Shown here piece after piece: positions 43,443 to 51,779 of a stretch of DNA of 64,000 nucleotides. Under the pieces are notes generated by a model that saw only the letters and a list, made by a program, of their open reading frames with translations, had not been told where the DNA came from and made no database searches. Made by a program: the position numbers and the translations under genes. Position 1 is the first letter of the stretch. Every line of letters begins with the position of its first letter. Origin of the DNA: CAYHVK01 sp964360255 (GTDB taxonomy: Bacteria; Bdellovibrionota; Bdellovibrionia; Bdellovibrionales; UBA1609). The stretch covers positions 1-64,000 of the forward strand of contig CAYHVK010000017.1 in NCBI GenBank assembly GCA_964360255.1, given 5' to 3'.

Positions 43443-44363
43443 GTGAAAATTATTTTAATGGCTTTATCGATTATTATTTCGCTTCTGATTGGGCATTTGT
43501 CGTTCGCCGCCATCATTATCAATACCGGTGAAGATTTTAAATTAGCCACAGCCAATTTAGAGGATCAGACTTTTCATGAGCAGCTCGCAGAGTGGGTGAA
43601 GTTTGAATATAAGTACATCTCGGTTTACGACAATGTTGTTTATGAAAAACATAGAGGTGGCTGGGAGGCTCGTCAGGAGCTCAAGAGAAACGAATTTTTC
43701 TTTATGCTGCCTGAAATTAAAGCCAAGATGATTGAGATTTTCGATTCAGCCGAGGAACTTGTGGTTGAAAAAGAAGCTCGTTTTAAAACTCTCTTTGCTG
43801 ATTTGCCTAATGTGCCGGTTTATTTCTTGCCCTCAATGAACGGCTTTAACGGCAAGGTCACTTCAGTATTAGGGCAGCCGGCGCTTTTCATTGGTGTTGA
43901 TGTGGTGGCCAGCCGAAATGACAATCTAGATGTGCTATTCTCTCATGAATTCTTTCACGCTTATCACAGTACTAAAATCGCAAATGGTGAAGTTGGCACC
44001 ACCATGGCTTCTCCACTCTGGAGAGAAGGCTTTGCTACATACGTCAGCAGTCTTTTAAATCCAGAGCAAAATGATGAAGCGCTTTTAATGGATACGGCGT
44101 TGACACAAGCCTGTTCAGACAAAAAGTTTATCGGCGATATTGCTAAGCAGTTCTTAACTATCATTAGTGCAAATGGTGATTTAGATTATGCAGATTGGTT
44201 TTTAAAAGAGGGCGGAACTCAGCCCTCTCGTCGTGGTTACTGTCTCGGTCTTCAAGTCGTGCGTGAAATTGCGAAGAAGAACGAGGTGAAGGAAATGATA
44301 ACATGGGGAGAGGCTCGTTTTAGTGCTGAGATCTCAACTGTGCTTCAAGAGTTCACTAAGTAG
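43443..44363 (+). CDS. Putative exported gluzincin-type metallopeptidase
   Basis: About 306 residues from a GTG at 43443 with GGAGG five bases upstream. A signal-like or membrane segment covers about 6-22. A zinc motif HEFFH (His168-Glu169-His172) is followed by a Glu at about 195 in WREGFATY, an arrangement typical of gluzincins and peptidase-MA-like families. Six cysteines or fewer are present and no further domain was recognised. It is likely a periplasmic or surface protease with unknown substrate. It follows tRNA-Arg and has no operon partner. Confidence 0.6.
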   Translation: MKIILMALSIIISLLIGHLSFAAIIINTGEDFKLATANLEDQTFHEQLAEWVKFEYKYISVYDNVVYEKHRGGWEARQELKRNEFFFMLPEIKAKMIEIFDSAEELVVEKEARFKTLFADLPNVPVYFLPSMNGFNGKVTSVLGQPALFIGVDVVASRNDNLDVLFSHEFFHAYHSTKIANGEVGTTMASPLWREGFATYVSSLLNPEQNDEALLMDTALTQACSDKKFIGDIAKQFLTIISANGDLDYADWFLKEGGTQPSRRGYCLGLQVVREIAKKNEVKEMITWGEARFSAEISTVLQEFTK

Positions 44364-44403
44364 ATTCTTTGTTGGTCAGAACAGGCAACTTGAGCGTTTA
44401 TGT

Positions 44404-45192
44404 TTAAGGCGCGATCTTTTTCTGACCTGTCCAACCAATGGTGAAAAGGCCTTGTGCTGAGACTCCGATTTGGGTGGATTCTGTTCGACCTAAACCGACG
44501 GTGTAACTCCATTGATTTTTAATATAACGCCCATAGAGCACTTGTGATCTTTGTCTGTTCTCAGAAATATCGGTTTTGAAATCTTGTGCGTGCAAGCCAA
44601 AATTGATCTCTGTGATGATTTCGTAATTTAAAATCATCGAGCGCCAGAATCCGGCTTCGTTCACAGGTGAGAGAAAAACCGCATTGATACCGTCAGCAAT
44701 AGGCTTGTGCAAATGATCATGATCATCATATTCAGTGTGTTCATAGGCCAAAACGACCCCTAGTTTTTTATATTTACCCATGAGTTTGGCTTGCCAATAC
44801 CAACTGTTAATTTCGAGTTGGCATTCAGCTGCGTTGCAATCCATTTCGGGCTGATCAGTGAGTTGACGACTGAAGTTTCGCCCACCGCTAAAACCAAAAA
44901 AAGTCAGAGGGTATATGTCAAGACTTGGGCGAAGTGTAGGAGTGAAAATTCCGCGGGCTGTAATAGCGGGTCTGATATAGCCCCAAAAAAGATTTTCGGT
45001 TTTTGCTTCACCCCAAATCGGAATTAAATATCCCGCATTCGCATCTAAAGAAGCGCCATAAGGGCTGGCGCGACCCACTAACGAGATGCCGTAATCTGCA
45101 GAGCCCAACAATGCCGCATTAGCGGAAGAGGTGGCTCCAGATAGGGTGCCAAGAAATATGGCGCTGAGAAATAAAAAGTGGAATTGGTTCAT
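44404..45192 (-). CDS. Putative outer-membrane beta-barrel protein
   Basis: A 262-residue protein with a signal peptide (about 1-26, ending ANA-A). Alternating hydrophobic and polar strands with aromatic ends (for example SWYWQAKLMGKYKKLGVVLA and NQWSYTVGLGRT) suggest a small barrel of 8-12 strands. No family was recognised. The gene is 20 bases downstream of the DTW gene on the same strand, so they may share a transcript. Confidence 0.5.
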   Translation of the reverse strand: MNQFHFLFLSAIFLGTLSGATSSANAALLGSADYGISLVGRASPYGASLDANAGYLIPIWGEAKTENLFWGYIRPAITARGIFTPTLRPSLDIYPLTFFGFSGGRNFSRQLTDQPEMDCNAAECQLEINSWYWQAKLMGKYKKLGVVLAYEHTEYDDHDHLHKPIADGINAVFLSPVNEAGFWRSMILNYEIITEINFGLHAQDFKTDISENRQRSQVLYGRYIKNQWSYTVGLGRTESTQIGVSAQGLFTIGWTGQKKIAP

Positions 45193-45211
45193 GAGAAGGA
45201 GAATCCTTTAC

Positions 45212-45991
45212 CTACAGTCTCAGCGATTTTTTTTCTTTGATCTTGGCCGCTTTCTCAGCTTGCTGGGCCTCTTTGGCTTTACGATGAGCTAAGGCGCGCC
45301 AGCTTGTGGTCTTTGAGCTCGAGCGATTGATAAAATCGAGCTGGAGTTCAACCATTGAGTCAAAAACCTTTAAAAGTTTATCATGAGGGCGCTGAGAGAC
45401 ATCGAGACCTTGAGATTCACCAATGAGCTCAATGGTATGATGGATCGCCTCAATAGTTGAAAGGCAAAAAGCGGCCGGCTGTTTACGCACACGAAAGTTA
45501 GAGGGTTTGACCGGAGTAAAACAAATTCGCGGCAAATTAATTAAGTTGTGGCTGCGAATCATTTTTCGCGCTGTTGTCCATGTGCCATCGATAACGAAAA
45601 TCGTCAGCTTCTTTGTCGCCGGGAAAATACTTTGGCGCTCAGGTATTTCTAAATCAGTTAGATTCACTGAACTTTTGCCAGGGTAGAGCACGACGCAATG
45701 ACGGGTTTGATCTGCCAGCAGGCGATCAATCACTTCGTTTTCAGAGAAATCCTGGCCTTTTAATAAAAAAGAATTCTCTAAACAGAGATGGGACATTCGG
45801 CCCGTGGCAATTCGCCGCCGAACTTCAAGCGGATGAATTAAAATAACAAAATCGATATTAGAATTAAATCTCTCAACATGTTTACAGAAGCAGCTGAATT
45901 CTGGCTGAGTGCAGGCCCAACAGCGAGTGCGAAATTTTGGCTCTTGTTGTTTGAGAAGCTCGCGGCGTTCGCGATAGGTTTTAATATCCAC
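45212..45991 (-). CDS. DTW-domain protein (tRNA-uridine aminocarboxypropyltransferase-like)
   Basis: A 259-residue protein with cysteine pairs at the start (RCWACTQPEFSCFC), an IHPLEVRR motif and the DxTW signature in FVIDGTWTTARKM, then RVRKQPAAFCLSTIEA. DTW enzymes (TapT/YfiP and TSR3-like relatives) transfer an aminocarboxypropyl group from AdoMet to uridine in tRNA (acp3U). The C-terminus is a Lys/Glu-rich tail beyond the fold. The start codon is GTG and has only a weak ribosome-binding site. Confidence 0.87.
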   Translation of the reverse strand: MDIKTYRERRELLKQQEPKFRTRCWACTQPEFSCFCKHVERFNSNIDFVILIHPLEVRRRIATGRMSHLCLENSFLLKGQDFSENEVIDRLLADQTRHCVVLYPGKSSVNLTDLEIPERQSIFPATKKLTIFVIDGTWTTARKMIRSHNLINLPRICFTPVKPSNFRVRKQPAAFCLSTIEAIHHTIELIGESQGLDVSQRPHDKLLKVFDSMVELQLDFINRSSSKTTSWRALAHRKAKEAQQAEKAAKIKEKKSLRL

Positions 45992-46088
45992 TTCTTTATT
46001 CTAGCCACGACTTTGGCGCTAAGCCCACTTCTATTTTGCTAGACTATCTGCGTCCCAATTTGCCCTACGATTTTGAAGACCAGGAGGG

Positions 46089-46116
46089 TTGATTTTTTCA
46101 CGGGCTCATTTAAACT
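46089..46116 (+). promoter_or_regulatory. Candidate promoter just upstream of the 46.1-kb gene
   Basis: TTGATT (46089-46094), a 16-base spacer and TAAACT (46111-46116). The ATG is six bases later and no ribosome-binding site is visible, again suggesting a leaderless transcript. Confidence 0.4.
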
Positions 46117-46122
46117 TAATGT

Positions 46123-48225
46123 ATGCAAATTACTATTATCATCGTGCTCGCATTCTTAGGCGGTATTTTCTATCATTCAATAAATACAAGCCAAACCAAC
46201 CGTGTGGTTCAAGAGATTTTGGCTCAAACAAAACTCGATCAGGCTCAGCCGAAGAAGTACCAGAAAGTGCGTTACCATGCGGCTACGAAAGAAGCGGTTC
46301 AAGAAGATCTTTATAGTATTCTTGAAAAAGCCGGGTGGGCTAAAGATAAAGTTCAGTTTCGTCACAAAACCGCTCCAATCGGTGCGGCCATGGAGAAGAC
46401 GCCAGCTAAGATAGCTGCAGGAGAGTCAGCGCCAGTTGTCGCAGGGACTCTCTCAGCTGCTGCGTCAGTAGTTGCGCCGGTCGTGGCAGCTCCGTCGATT
46501 GTGCGTCTGACATGTGAAGGTGGAAACTACATCCTCCATGTCAACGCGACAGAAGAGAAATGGGGCGAGACTTTCTATTACGGTTTACAAAAATTGGGTT
46601 TTTTGTTTCCGCATCCACGCGAGCAAATCACTCCAAGTTTAGCGCAGGCAAAAAAAGCTTGTGGTCAAACCTACACTTGGAGACCGCGGTTTGAATATCG
46701 TGGTTTTCACTTTCACACTCAGCATCCCAATGAATGGGTGCATGGTTTCTTAATGGGTGAGAAAGAGACCGGCAAACAGACCCTCAGATGGCTCGCACGC
46801 AATGGGCAGAATGTGGCCCAGGTTCTCATTCTAGAGCAGCCCATCGATTTTATTACTAAGAATATTAAAGATCTTATTCTCTACAGCCAAAGCTTAGGCG
46901 TGAGTTTCGGTATTGATGTGAGCTTTAATATGATTCAGCAAAAGGCTTATCGTTTGGTCTCACGCGACTCACGCATCAAAGCCTTAGGGTTCTTTCGTGG
47001 TGACATTGAAACTGAGCTTAAAACCTCGCTCGCCCTGTTAAAAGAACATTTGCCGTTTGATTTTATGACGATTGAATTGGGTAGTTCTGAATTCACATCG
47101 AATGACTATCACGAAACATTAAAGAAAATGAACTTGGCCGGAGAAATTTTAGAGCAAGATAAACGTGCACTTTTTATTAAAGTTCACGCGTCGGCAGGGC
47201 AAGTTCAAGGTGATTTAGGCAATTACAACTTTCTTCCGCAATATGCGAACTCTTCGGTCGGCATTTTGCCTCACACAGTGATGTTCTTCTCTTTGGCTGA
47301 TGCAGCAGCTCCGGTTTATGGCCGCCATAACTTTGCCGATATGGCTGAATTTTTACAGCAACAAAGTAAGTACCGTGAGACTTGGTATTTTCCTGAGACC
47401 AGTTATTTTATTGCCATGGATATTGATGTGCCGCTTTTCTTAACGGATTATCTCATCGCCCGTTCTGAAGACATGGACAATGTACAAAAGTGGGGAGCCA
47501 CTGGTCACATGAACTTCTCAACAGGCCAAGAGCTTGGATATTGGCTTAAAGATTGGACAGTGGCTCTACTCGCCAATGAAGACTATGCCGGGAACCCTTA
47601 TATCGCGCTTGATTTGCTGGGTGAAGATCGCAAAGTTTGGGAGCCAATTTTAAAATATCAAAATCAGTATTTTAAAAAGAAGGGCTTACTTGAAGAATTA
47701 TCATCAGCCAATCTTCTCGATGAAATGAATGTAGGAATGATCACGCACAGTCGTACAATATTCCGTGATCTTCGTAATCAGCCAGAGCTTCTTAAGAAAC
47801 GCATCGCAGTTCTCGAGCAAGCCATTCAAGATCGTCCTTCTGTTGCAGGGGTTCGCAATGAAGAAATTAAAAAGCTTCTCGAAGTGACAGATTATCGTGT
47901 TGATCAAGCCCTCTATTTACGCAAAGCCCTTCTGCTAGAAGCCGAAGACAAGCGCGAGACAAAAGAGTGGAGCCGGGACTTGGCGAGCTCACAAGAAATT
48001 CGCAAGAAAGCACAAGTTCTTATGACAGATGTAACGGGTAAATATAATCGTTACCCAGAAGCCAAAACTTTTGAACGCTACGAAAACCTAACGAGTTATC
48101 CATTTGGTTACGGCTACCCGGCGGCGACATTGCACTTCTGGGCGAGAGAAGAAAATATGATTCGCACGGGCTCTTATTGGCCGTGGTTTATGAATCTCTA
48201 TTCGATTAAACGTATTTTGCTCTAA
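46123..48225 (+). CDS. Large exported protein, glycoside-hydrolase-like
   Basis: A 700-residue protein. Residues 1-18 form a membrane anchor or uncleaved signal, followed by a helical/Ala-rich region (about 30-125). From about 125 the order resembles glycosidases with a GH20b-type N-domain and TIM barrel: TFYYGLQKLGFLFPHP, then WRPRFEYRGFHFHTQHP, then barrel-like segments (FDFMTIELGSSEF, TWYFPETSYFIAMDI). No catalytic pair could be assigned. GH20/GH67/DUF4838 relatives are possible. The C-terminal 150 residues are helical. Its stop codon interlocks with that of the convergent gene (CTAA). Function is inferred weakly. Confidence 0.5.
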   Translation: MQITIIIVLAFLGGIFYHSINTSQTNRVVQEILAQTKLDQAQPKKYQKVRYHAATKEAVQEDLYSILEKAGWAKDKVQFRHKTAPIGAAMEKTPAKIAAGESAPVVAGTLSAAASVVAPVVAAPSIVRLTCEGGNYILHVNATEEKWGETFYYGLQKLGFLFPHPREQITPSLAQAKKACGQTYTWRPRFEYRGFHFHTQHPNEWVHGFLMGEKETGKQTLRWLARNGQNVAQVLILEQPIDFITKNIKDLILYSQSLGVSFGIDVSFNMIQQKAYRLVSRDSRIKALGFFRGDIETELKTSLALLKEHLPFDFMTIELGSSEFTSNDYHETLKKMNLAGEILEQDKRALFIKVHASAGQVQGDLGNYNFLPQYANSSVGILPHTVMFFSLADAAAPVYGRHNFADMAEFLQQQSKYRETWYFPETSYFIAMDIDVPLFLTDYLIARSEDMDNVQKWGATGHMNFSTGQELGYWLKDWTVALLANEDYAGNPYIALDLLGEDRKVWEPILKYQNQYFKKKGLLEELSSANLLDEMNVGMITHSRTIFRDLRNQPELLKKRIAVLEQAIQDRPSVAGVRNEEIKKLLEVTDYRVDQALYLRKALLLEAEDKRETKEWSRDLASSQEIRKKAQVLMTDVTGKYNRYPEAKTFERYENLTSYPFGYGYPAATLHFWAREENMIRTGSYWPWFMNLYSIKRILL

Positions 48226-49043
48226 GCCGGAACGGCTGAGCCTTTACCCTGTTTTAAATCATCAATGCTAATTTTGCGGGCGGGAACTCCGCCCCAAGTT
48301 TCACCGGCCGGGATCACGGTTTTCGGCAATACAATTGTATGTGGTAGAATCTTCGCATCAGCGCCGATTGTGACTCCGCCCATAATAGAAGCTTTAAGAC
48401 CAATTGTGGCACGATCACCAATTATGACCGGAGCTAAAACTAAGAATCCACCTTGTCCATAATGACCAACAATCGTAGCTGAACCGCCGATGGTCACTTT
48501 ATTGCCGATGGTGATCAGCGAGGGATCAGAAAAATAAGTGCTGTTGATAACAACGCCATCGCCAATTTTCATTCCCATCATGACAAAAAATAAATTAAGA
48601 ATTGGTGTGGGGGTAATAAACTCTAAAAAAGTAAAACGGAGCAAGTAAGTCAGGGCATTGTGAATATACCAAGTCACCGCCGGAGCCGAGTAATACGACC
48701 CTCGCCAAGGCTTCAAATAGAATTGTCCTGCAAAATTAACAAATGGGACAAGAAAGATCATGGTCATGCCATAAGCTAAATAACCGAGGGGTAATGAAAC
48801 GGCGAGAGCAAATGTTTGAACAAGTTCAGGTAGGTGCGCAGAGCCGCGTAAGGTCGCTTGCACCAAAACCACGGCAGGAAAGAGTCCTAGGCCGAGAATA
48901 ATGCAGCAGACAAAGTACAAGGGTAGAATCGTAAGGATGTGCACAGCTACTTTATAACGTCTTAAGCTGCGCTCAAATAAACCTTTAATTCCAGTGTGAT
49001 CACTGGTGGTTCGATCGAGATTGTGGTGTTTATCTGAGGTCAT
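48222..49043 (-). CDS. Membrane protein with left-handed beta-helix (hexapeptide) domain
   Basis: A 273-residue protein. The N-terminal half has about three or four membrane segments (roughly 32-60, 72-100 and around 125-150). The C-terminal third is a hexapeptide-repeat beta-helix (TIGNKVTIGGSATIVGHYGQ, GDRATIGLKASIMGGVTIGA), as in acyl- and acetyltransferases, ending with AGETWGGVPARKI. It is probably an inner-membrane acyltransferase for an envelope glycan or lipid, but the acceptor is unknown. Its last codons overlap the end of the convergent 700-residue gene. Confidence 0.7.
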   Translation of the reverse strand: MTSDKHHNLDRTTSDHTGIKGLFERSLRRYKVAVHILTILPLYFVCCIILGLGLFPAVVLVQATLRGSAHLPELVQTFALAVSLPLGYLAYGMTMIFLVPFVNFAGQFYLKPWRGSYYSAPAVTWYIHNALTYLLRFTFLEFITPTPILNLFFVMMGMKIGDGVVINSTYFSDPSLITIGNKVTIGGSATIVGHYGQGGFLVLAPVIIGDRATIGLKASIMGGVTIGADAKILPHTIVLPKTVIPAGETWGGVPARKISIDDLKQGKGSAVPA

Positions 49044-49116
49044 ATTGTTCTATCGGCTCTTTTGTGCAAAGTATCAAATTTGACGTCGACCAAGGTCCTG
49101 AGTTAGCTTTTTCGTC

Positions 49117-50007
49117 ATGATAGCACGTATTTTACTCTACAGTTTGATTTCTTTTTCATGTTTCAGTCTTACTTTAAAAGCAATGGCGTTTGAAACCGTC
49201 ATTAGTGAAGTGAAAGACTTCGCTGAGTTTGGCAAAACTGAGCAGTCAGTTTTCATTCGCGCAAAAAAACCAACGACGAGATCAGTTCTTGTTATTCATG
49301 GTCTCAATCTTCTGCCATCAAAAATGAATTCGGTTTCAGAGTTCTATTACAATGAAGGCTTCAATGTTCTTCGCCTCACTCTGCAAGGGCATGACGGGAA
49401 TTGGGAGGCCTACAAAAAAGTGACGGCGGATATCTGGATAGCCGACGTCGAGAAAGCTTTCTCGTTTATCACATCGTCAGTGCCGGGCGCGGCCATTGAT
49501 CTTTTTGGTTACTCTCTCGGAGCTGCTGCGGGCATTGCGGCGGAACAAAACGGCAAGCTTGAATTCGAGCGCATGGTACTGGCCGCTCCACCATTTGAAG
49601 TGACACGGGTGGCGGCATTAGTTGAAGCTCTATTTGATTTTGAAAATCTCAGTATTCCAAGTCGCCTCTCACCAATTTATATTTCTGGTTATGGGGCCAA
49701 TCCTGCTACGCCGGTAAAAGCTTATAAAGCTCTCTTCGAGCTACGTAAAAAAATTCAGCAAAATGTACCTCAGGGATTTGTGAATAAACCAGGGATTGTC
49801 TTTGTCAGTCGTAAGGATGAAGTTGTTGATGCTGTAAATAGCGTGAAGTTTGTAGAGTCAGTTTCTTCATTTACCACCTTCTATGTAGAGAAGAAGAACT
49901 CAAATTTAAGACCTGTTATGAATCACTTGATTATTGATGAGCCGAGCCTGGGCGAGACTTGGCCCATTATGGTAGAAGAGATCCGCCGCTTTAACACAGT
50001 ACGTTAG
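49117..50007 (+). CDS. Exported alpha/beta hydrolase
   Basis: A 296-residue protein with a signal peptide (about 1-23). The fold is alpha/beta hydrolase: LVIHGLNLLPSKM with the oxyanion region, the nucleophile elbow DLFGYSLGAAAGI (Ser in GYSLG) and a late FVSRKDEVVD for the acid, with His possibly in MNHLII. Esterase or lipase activity in the periplasm is likely; substrate unknown. No ribosome-binding site is seen; a weak promoter (TTGACG 49080-49085 and TTAGCT 49103-49108) lies eight bases before the ATG. Confidence 0.75.
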   Translation: MIARILLYSLISFSCFSLTLKAMAFETVISEVKDFAEFGKTEQSVFIRAKKPTTRSVLVIHGLNLLPSKMNSVSEFYYNEGFNVLRLTLQGHDGNWEAYKKVTADIWIADVEKAFSFITSSVPGAAIDLFGYSLGAAAGIAAEQNGKLEFERMVLAAPPFEVTRVAALVEALFDFENLSIPSRLSPIYISGYGANPATPVKAYKALFELRKKIQQNVPQGFVNKPGIVFVSRKDEVVDAVNSVKFVESVSSFTTFYVEKKNSNLRPVMNHLIIDEPSLGETWPIMVEEIRRFNTVR

Positions 50008-50008
50008 C

Positions 50009-50038
50009 TTGATTCGCTTTTCTTGATTCATATATAAT
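50009..50038 (+). promoter_or_regulatory. Candidate sigma-70 promoter of the small exported-protein cluster
   Basis: TTGATT (50009-50014), an 18-base spacer and a consensus TATAAT (50033-50038). It leaves a leader of about 60 bases that contains a CTATA/TATAG hairpin and the GAGGAGG site of the gene at 50107. Confidence 0.6.
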
Positions 50039-50106
50039 TCCGTCGTTGAATCACTCCGAAGGCTATATTTGTATAGCTATATTAATAAAATCCTGAGGAG
50101 GATTGA

Positions 50107-50376
50107 TTGAAACTTATTACTGTACTCGCGACTTTGGCTTTATCGCTAAATGTTTTCGCTGCAGGTACTACTGCATCTAAGACGACAACTACTACAACAA
50201 CTCCAGCTGCAACTACTGCAACAACTGAGATGACAGAAGCTCCAGTTGAAGCAAAAAAAGAAGTAGCTGCACCAACAGCTAAAAAAGTAGCTAAAAAAAC
50301 TACTAAGACAGATGCTCATGGCGCAAAAACAACAACAACTGAAACTAAAACTGAAGAAGCTCAACCAGCTCACTAA
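50107..50376 (+). CDS. Small exported Thr/Ala/Lys-rich protein
   Basis: An 89-residue protein with a TTG start six bases after GGAGG. The signal peptide (TVLATLALSLNVFA) is followed by a low-complexity mature chain: a Thr-rich stretch, then Ala/Glu/Lys-rich segments (KKVAKKTTKTDAHGAKTTTT). No fold is expected. A consensus promoter lies just upstream, so it may be highly expressed. It is the first of three small exported proteins encoded in tandem. Function unknown. Confidence 0.65.
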   Translation: MKLITVLATLALSLNVFAAGTTASKTTTTTTTPAATTATTEMTEAPVEAKKEVAAPTAKKVAKKTTKTDAHGAKTTTTETKTEEAQPAH

Positions 50377-50460
50377 TTCGGTTTCTTTTAACATCAAAGT
50401 GGTGTAAATAATTTCGTTCTAACAACGATAGAAAATGCACCCTATTGGGAGGATATAATA

Positions 50461-50664
50461 ATGAAAAAAATCATGTCACTAATCGTAGTTCTTGCTACAG
50501 CAACAGCTCTTTCTGGCTGCCTATTTGGCAAAAAAGAAGAGGCGGCTCCAGAGACTCCAGCAATGGAAACTCCGGCAACAACTGAAGAAATGCCTGCTAC
50601 AGATGCAGCTCCAACTGAAGCTCCACCAGCAGATGCGGCTCCAGCTGAAGGCACAGGCCACTAA
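50461..50664 (+). CDS. Small Pro/Ala/Glu-rich lipoprotein
   Basis: A 67-residue protein with a typical lipoprotein signal (lipobox LSGC at residues 17-20) and a mature chain of only about 48 residues, with Pro, Ala, Glu and Thr in quasi-repeats (ETPAMETPATTEEMPAT). GGGAGG precedes the ATG. Little folded structure is expected. It may be a surface or periplasmic spacer lipoprotein. Function unknown. Confidence 0.7.
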   Translation: MKKIMSLIVVLATATALSGCLFGKKEEAAPETPAMETPATTEEMPATDAAPTEAPPADAAPAEGTGH

Positions 50665-50686
50665 TCAACAATAAGGGGAAAACGAG

Positions 50687-51076
50687 ATGAGTAGGATCTT
50701 TTTGATTCTTGTAATCTTGTTTTCTTCTTTTTCTTTATCCTTTGCACAGGATGAAGACATAGATGATGAGTTTTTTGATGATGAACCCATTATTGATCCA
50801 CTCGACGAACCCATAGCAGCTCCACCAACATGGGAAGCTGAAGATCAAGAGGGTTCGAGCCCAAGACCAGGCGGCAGCTTTCCTCGCCCTAGTGGCGGCG
50901 GATTTTCGGGTGCCGGCGGAATCAATCCACCCATATATTCAGGTCAACCCGGTTCACTCGAATTTCGATTGGTGCAACCACCAGCTTTGAAAAAGCCGAA
51001 GCCACCTATTCGAATCCCGATGCGAATTCGCAAACAAGTCGAAGAAAATGTGAAGAGAGAAACGAGTCAGAAATAA
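50687..51076 (+). CDS. Small exported acidic/Pro-Gly-rich protein
   Basis: A 129-residue protein with a signal peptide (IFLILVILFSSFSLSFAQ). The mature chain starts with a strongly acidic run (DEDIDDEFFDDEP), goes through a Pro/Gly/Ser-rich middle and ends in a basic, Pro-rich tail (KKPKPPIRIPMRIRKQVEE). The charge switch from acidic to basic is notable. It follows the lipoprotein gene by 22 bases with AAGGGG upstream. No family recognised. Confidence 0.65.
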   Translation: MSRIFLILVILFSSFSLSFAQDEDIDDEFFDDEPIIDPLDEPIAAPPTWEAEDQEGSSPRPGGSFPRPSGGGFSGAGGINPPIYSGQPGSLEFRLVQPPALKKPKPPIRIPMRIRKQVEENVKRETSQK

Positions 51077-51078
51077 GC

Positions 51079-51102
51079 CGTTGTACTCAGCTTATGACAA
51101 CG
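51079..51102. terminator. Weak hairpin after the small-protein cluster
   Basis: CGTTGT (51079-51084) pairs with ACAACG (51097-51102) across a 12-base loop, lying just after the stop at 51076 and between convergent genes. There is no T-run, so terminator function is doubtful. Confidence 0.25.
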
Positions 51103-51120
51103 TTCAAATCTAAATAAATA

Positions 51121-51777
51121 TTAATAAATTAATAATATAGGTTCAGCTTTAGTTGATGTCGAAAACATCTCGCTGAGCTTTTTTATTGATGCTTCTTCAA
51201 CTTGTTCAGTTTCTAGAGTGAGATCAAGGCCGAGAAGAGCGCGGCGACTGGGCATAACCTCGGCGAGCTCAGCTAAGAGTTTGCCAATGCGGTAAGGGGT
51301 TTCCATGAGAACGATCGATCTTTTTTCGGTGGCCAGATTTTTTAAACGGGCAGAGCGCTTTTCGCGCTCAGCTGGCAAGAAGCCTTCAAAAACGAAGCTT
51401 TCAATTTTTTCACTTGAGAGGCTAATAATGAGGGCCAGCGAAGAGGGGCCGGGTAAAGCTTGCACCGGAATTTTTTCGCGACGAAGACGGGCGATCAGCT
51501 GAAAACCCGGGTCGCAAAAATTAGGGGTGCCGCAATCAGAAACAAAAGCCACTTTATGTTGACGACATAGCTCGACGAGCTCAATGAGGTCTTTATCGCG
51601 CGTGTGCTCATTGAGTTCGTAGATTTCTTTTTGCTCGAGGCCGATTTTTTTAAGCAGGGTTGAGGTTGGGCGAAATTCTTCACCAATAACAAAGTCGCAA
51701 GACGCGAGAAGTTCTTTCCCGCGGATGGTAATGTCACCGTAATGCCCAAGTGGAGTGGCAACAACGAAGAGAGGCAT
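51121..51777 (-). CDS. RsmI-like SAM-dependent methyltransferase, short form
   Basis: A 218-residue protein of the tetrapyrrole-methylase fold. It has LFVVATPLGHYGDITIRG at the start, VSDCGTPNFCDPG, VQALPGPSSLALI and FVFEGFLPAE. These match RsmI, which 2'-O-methylates C1402 in 16S rRNA. It is shorter than RsmI (about 280), lacking the C-terminal helix-turn-helix, and the RsmI EDTR motif reads EEFR here. It may be RsmI or a related methylase. The start is two bases downstream of the preceding lipoprotein stop, so the two genes form one unit. Confidence 0.8.
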   Translation of the reverse strand: MPLFVVATPLGHYGDITIRGKELLASCDFVIGEEFRPTSTLLKKIGLEQKEIYELNEHTRDKDLIELVELCRQHKVAFVSDCGTPNFCDPGFQLIARLRREKIPVQALPGPSSLALIISLSSEKIESFVFEGFLPAEREKRSARLKNLATEKRSIVLMETPYRIGKLLAELAEVMPSRRALLGLDLTLETEQVEEASIKKLSEMFSTSTKAEPILLIY

Positions 51778-51779
51778 GG

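Noticed and set aside
43216..43446. Plus-strand frame covering tRNA-Arg
   Set aside because: It is read through the tRNA gene and is an artefact.
50146..50397. Cys/Ser/Phe-rich minus-strand frame
   Set aside because: It is the antisense of the Thr/Ala/Lys-rich small exported protein; the Cys-richness comes from ACA/GCA codons read backwards.
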